From JAITVM01 sp031551135 (GTDB taxonomy: Bacteria > Bacillota > Clostridia > Lachnospirales > JAITVM01): DNA of 64,000 nucleotides. The translations under genes were made by a program, and so were the position numbers. Under the pieces are notes generated by a model that saw nothing but the letters and a program-made list of their open reading frames with translations, did not search any database and had not been told where the DNA came from. The DNA lies in contig JAVBOA010000006.1 of the NCBI GenBank assembly GCA_031551135.1, positions 95,336 through 159,335 on the forward strand. Reading direction: 5' to 3'. Of the stretch, positions 63,989 through 64,000 are shown one piece after another. Every line of letters starts with the position of its first letter. Positions within the stretch are counted from its first letter, which is position 1.

Positions 63989-64000
63989 ATGGCTCTGTGT
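63989..64000 (+). CDS. Start of a gene running off the window
   Basis: ATG at 63989 with AAGGAGGAG upstream and a consensus promoter; only Met-Ala-Leu-Cys is visible. A transposase is plausible because the adjacent FtsK gene is broken off, but nothing in four residues shows this. Confidence 0.5.

Overview
The window is AT-rich chromosomal DNA from a low-GC Gram-positive bacterium, most likely a member of the Clostridia. The evidence is the strong AGGAGG-type ribosome binding sites, frequent TTG starts, Firmicute families (YvrJ, an RsgI-like anti-sigma factor, a copper-amine-oxidase-like stalk protein, phage DUF1492-type protein, TGS/uridine-kinase-type nucleoside kinase), AsnA-type asparagine synthesis and a NADH oxidase. 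No rRNA or tRNA gene and no CRISPR array was seen.

Layout. 1-2.7 kb: minus-strand operon of a DeoR-family regulator, an E2 acyltransferase and the start of lpdA, with palindromic operator-like sites before the regulator. 2.8-8 kb: a TepA/ClpP-like protease, an isolated eutS-eutP pair, a methyltransferase, a cyclophilin and a SpoU-type RNA methyltransferase. 8.2-12.3 kb: aroC-folC-small ORF-TPR membrane protein operon. 12.5-16.7 kb: small hypothetical genes, aroD, a PPOX-type flavoprotein, an MBL-fold hydrolase and a sugar O-acetyltransferase. 17-22 kb: LysM-anchored 5'-nucleotidase, fucO-like alcohol dehydrogenase and NADH oxidase. 22.2-27.5 kb: smc-ftsY. 27.9-30.8 kb: exported stalk-domain protein, Cys-rich small protein, YvrJ and asnA. 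31-37.6 kb: two overlapping hybrid kinases and a chemoreceptor gene with a frameshift. 37.6-41.7 kb: a protein O-mannosylation pair (polyprenol-phosphate glycosyltransferase plus a giant fused GT-C/PMT protein). 42-43.7 kb: nitrate/sulfonate/taurine-type ABC importer lacking a binding-protein gene. 43.9-45.6 kb: His/Cys-rich exported protein, ECF sigma factor and RsgI-like anti-sigma factor. 45.8-48.3 kb: an ABC-2 type transporter. 48.3-53.1 kb: MacAB-like ABC exporter with a TetR-type operator. 53.2-59.8 kb: nucleoside kinase, deoD, guaB and guaA (purine metabolism). 59.9-64 kb: remains of an integrated element next to the 3' end of guaA (excisionase-like HTH protein, phage-type regulator, truncated FtsK/SpoIIIE gene), ending in a new plus-strand gene with a consensus promoter.

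The most notable structural feature is a family of twelve short inverted-repeat elements scattered between the genes. They share 11-bp termini TACTATTTTCA and are mostly flanked by a direct TTA or TAA triplet. They occur as a ~117-bp form, with an internal hairpin that shows compensatory base changes, and a ~45-bp form that lacks the hairpin. This looks like a miniature transposable element (MITE) family. A second, more diverged ~80-bp inverted-repeat family (termini CTGACGAACGA) has five copies. A single 69-bp sequence that folds as a perfect cloverleaf lies before the ABC importer genes.
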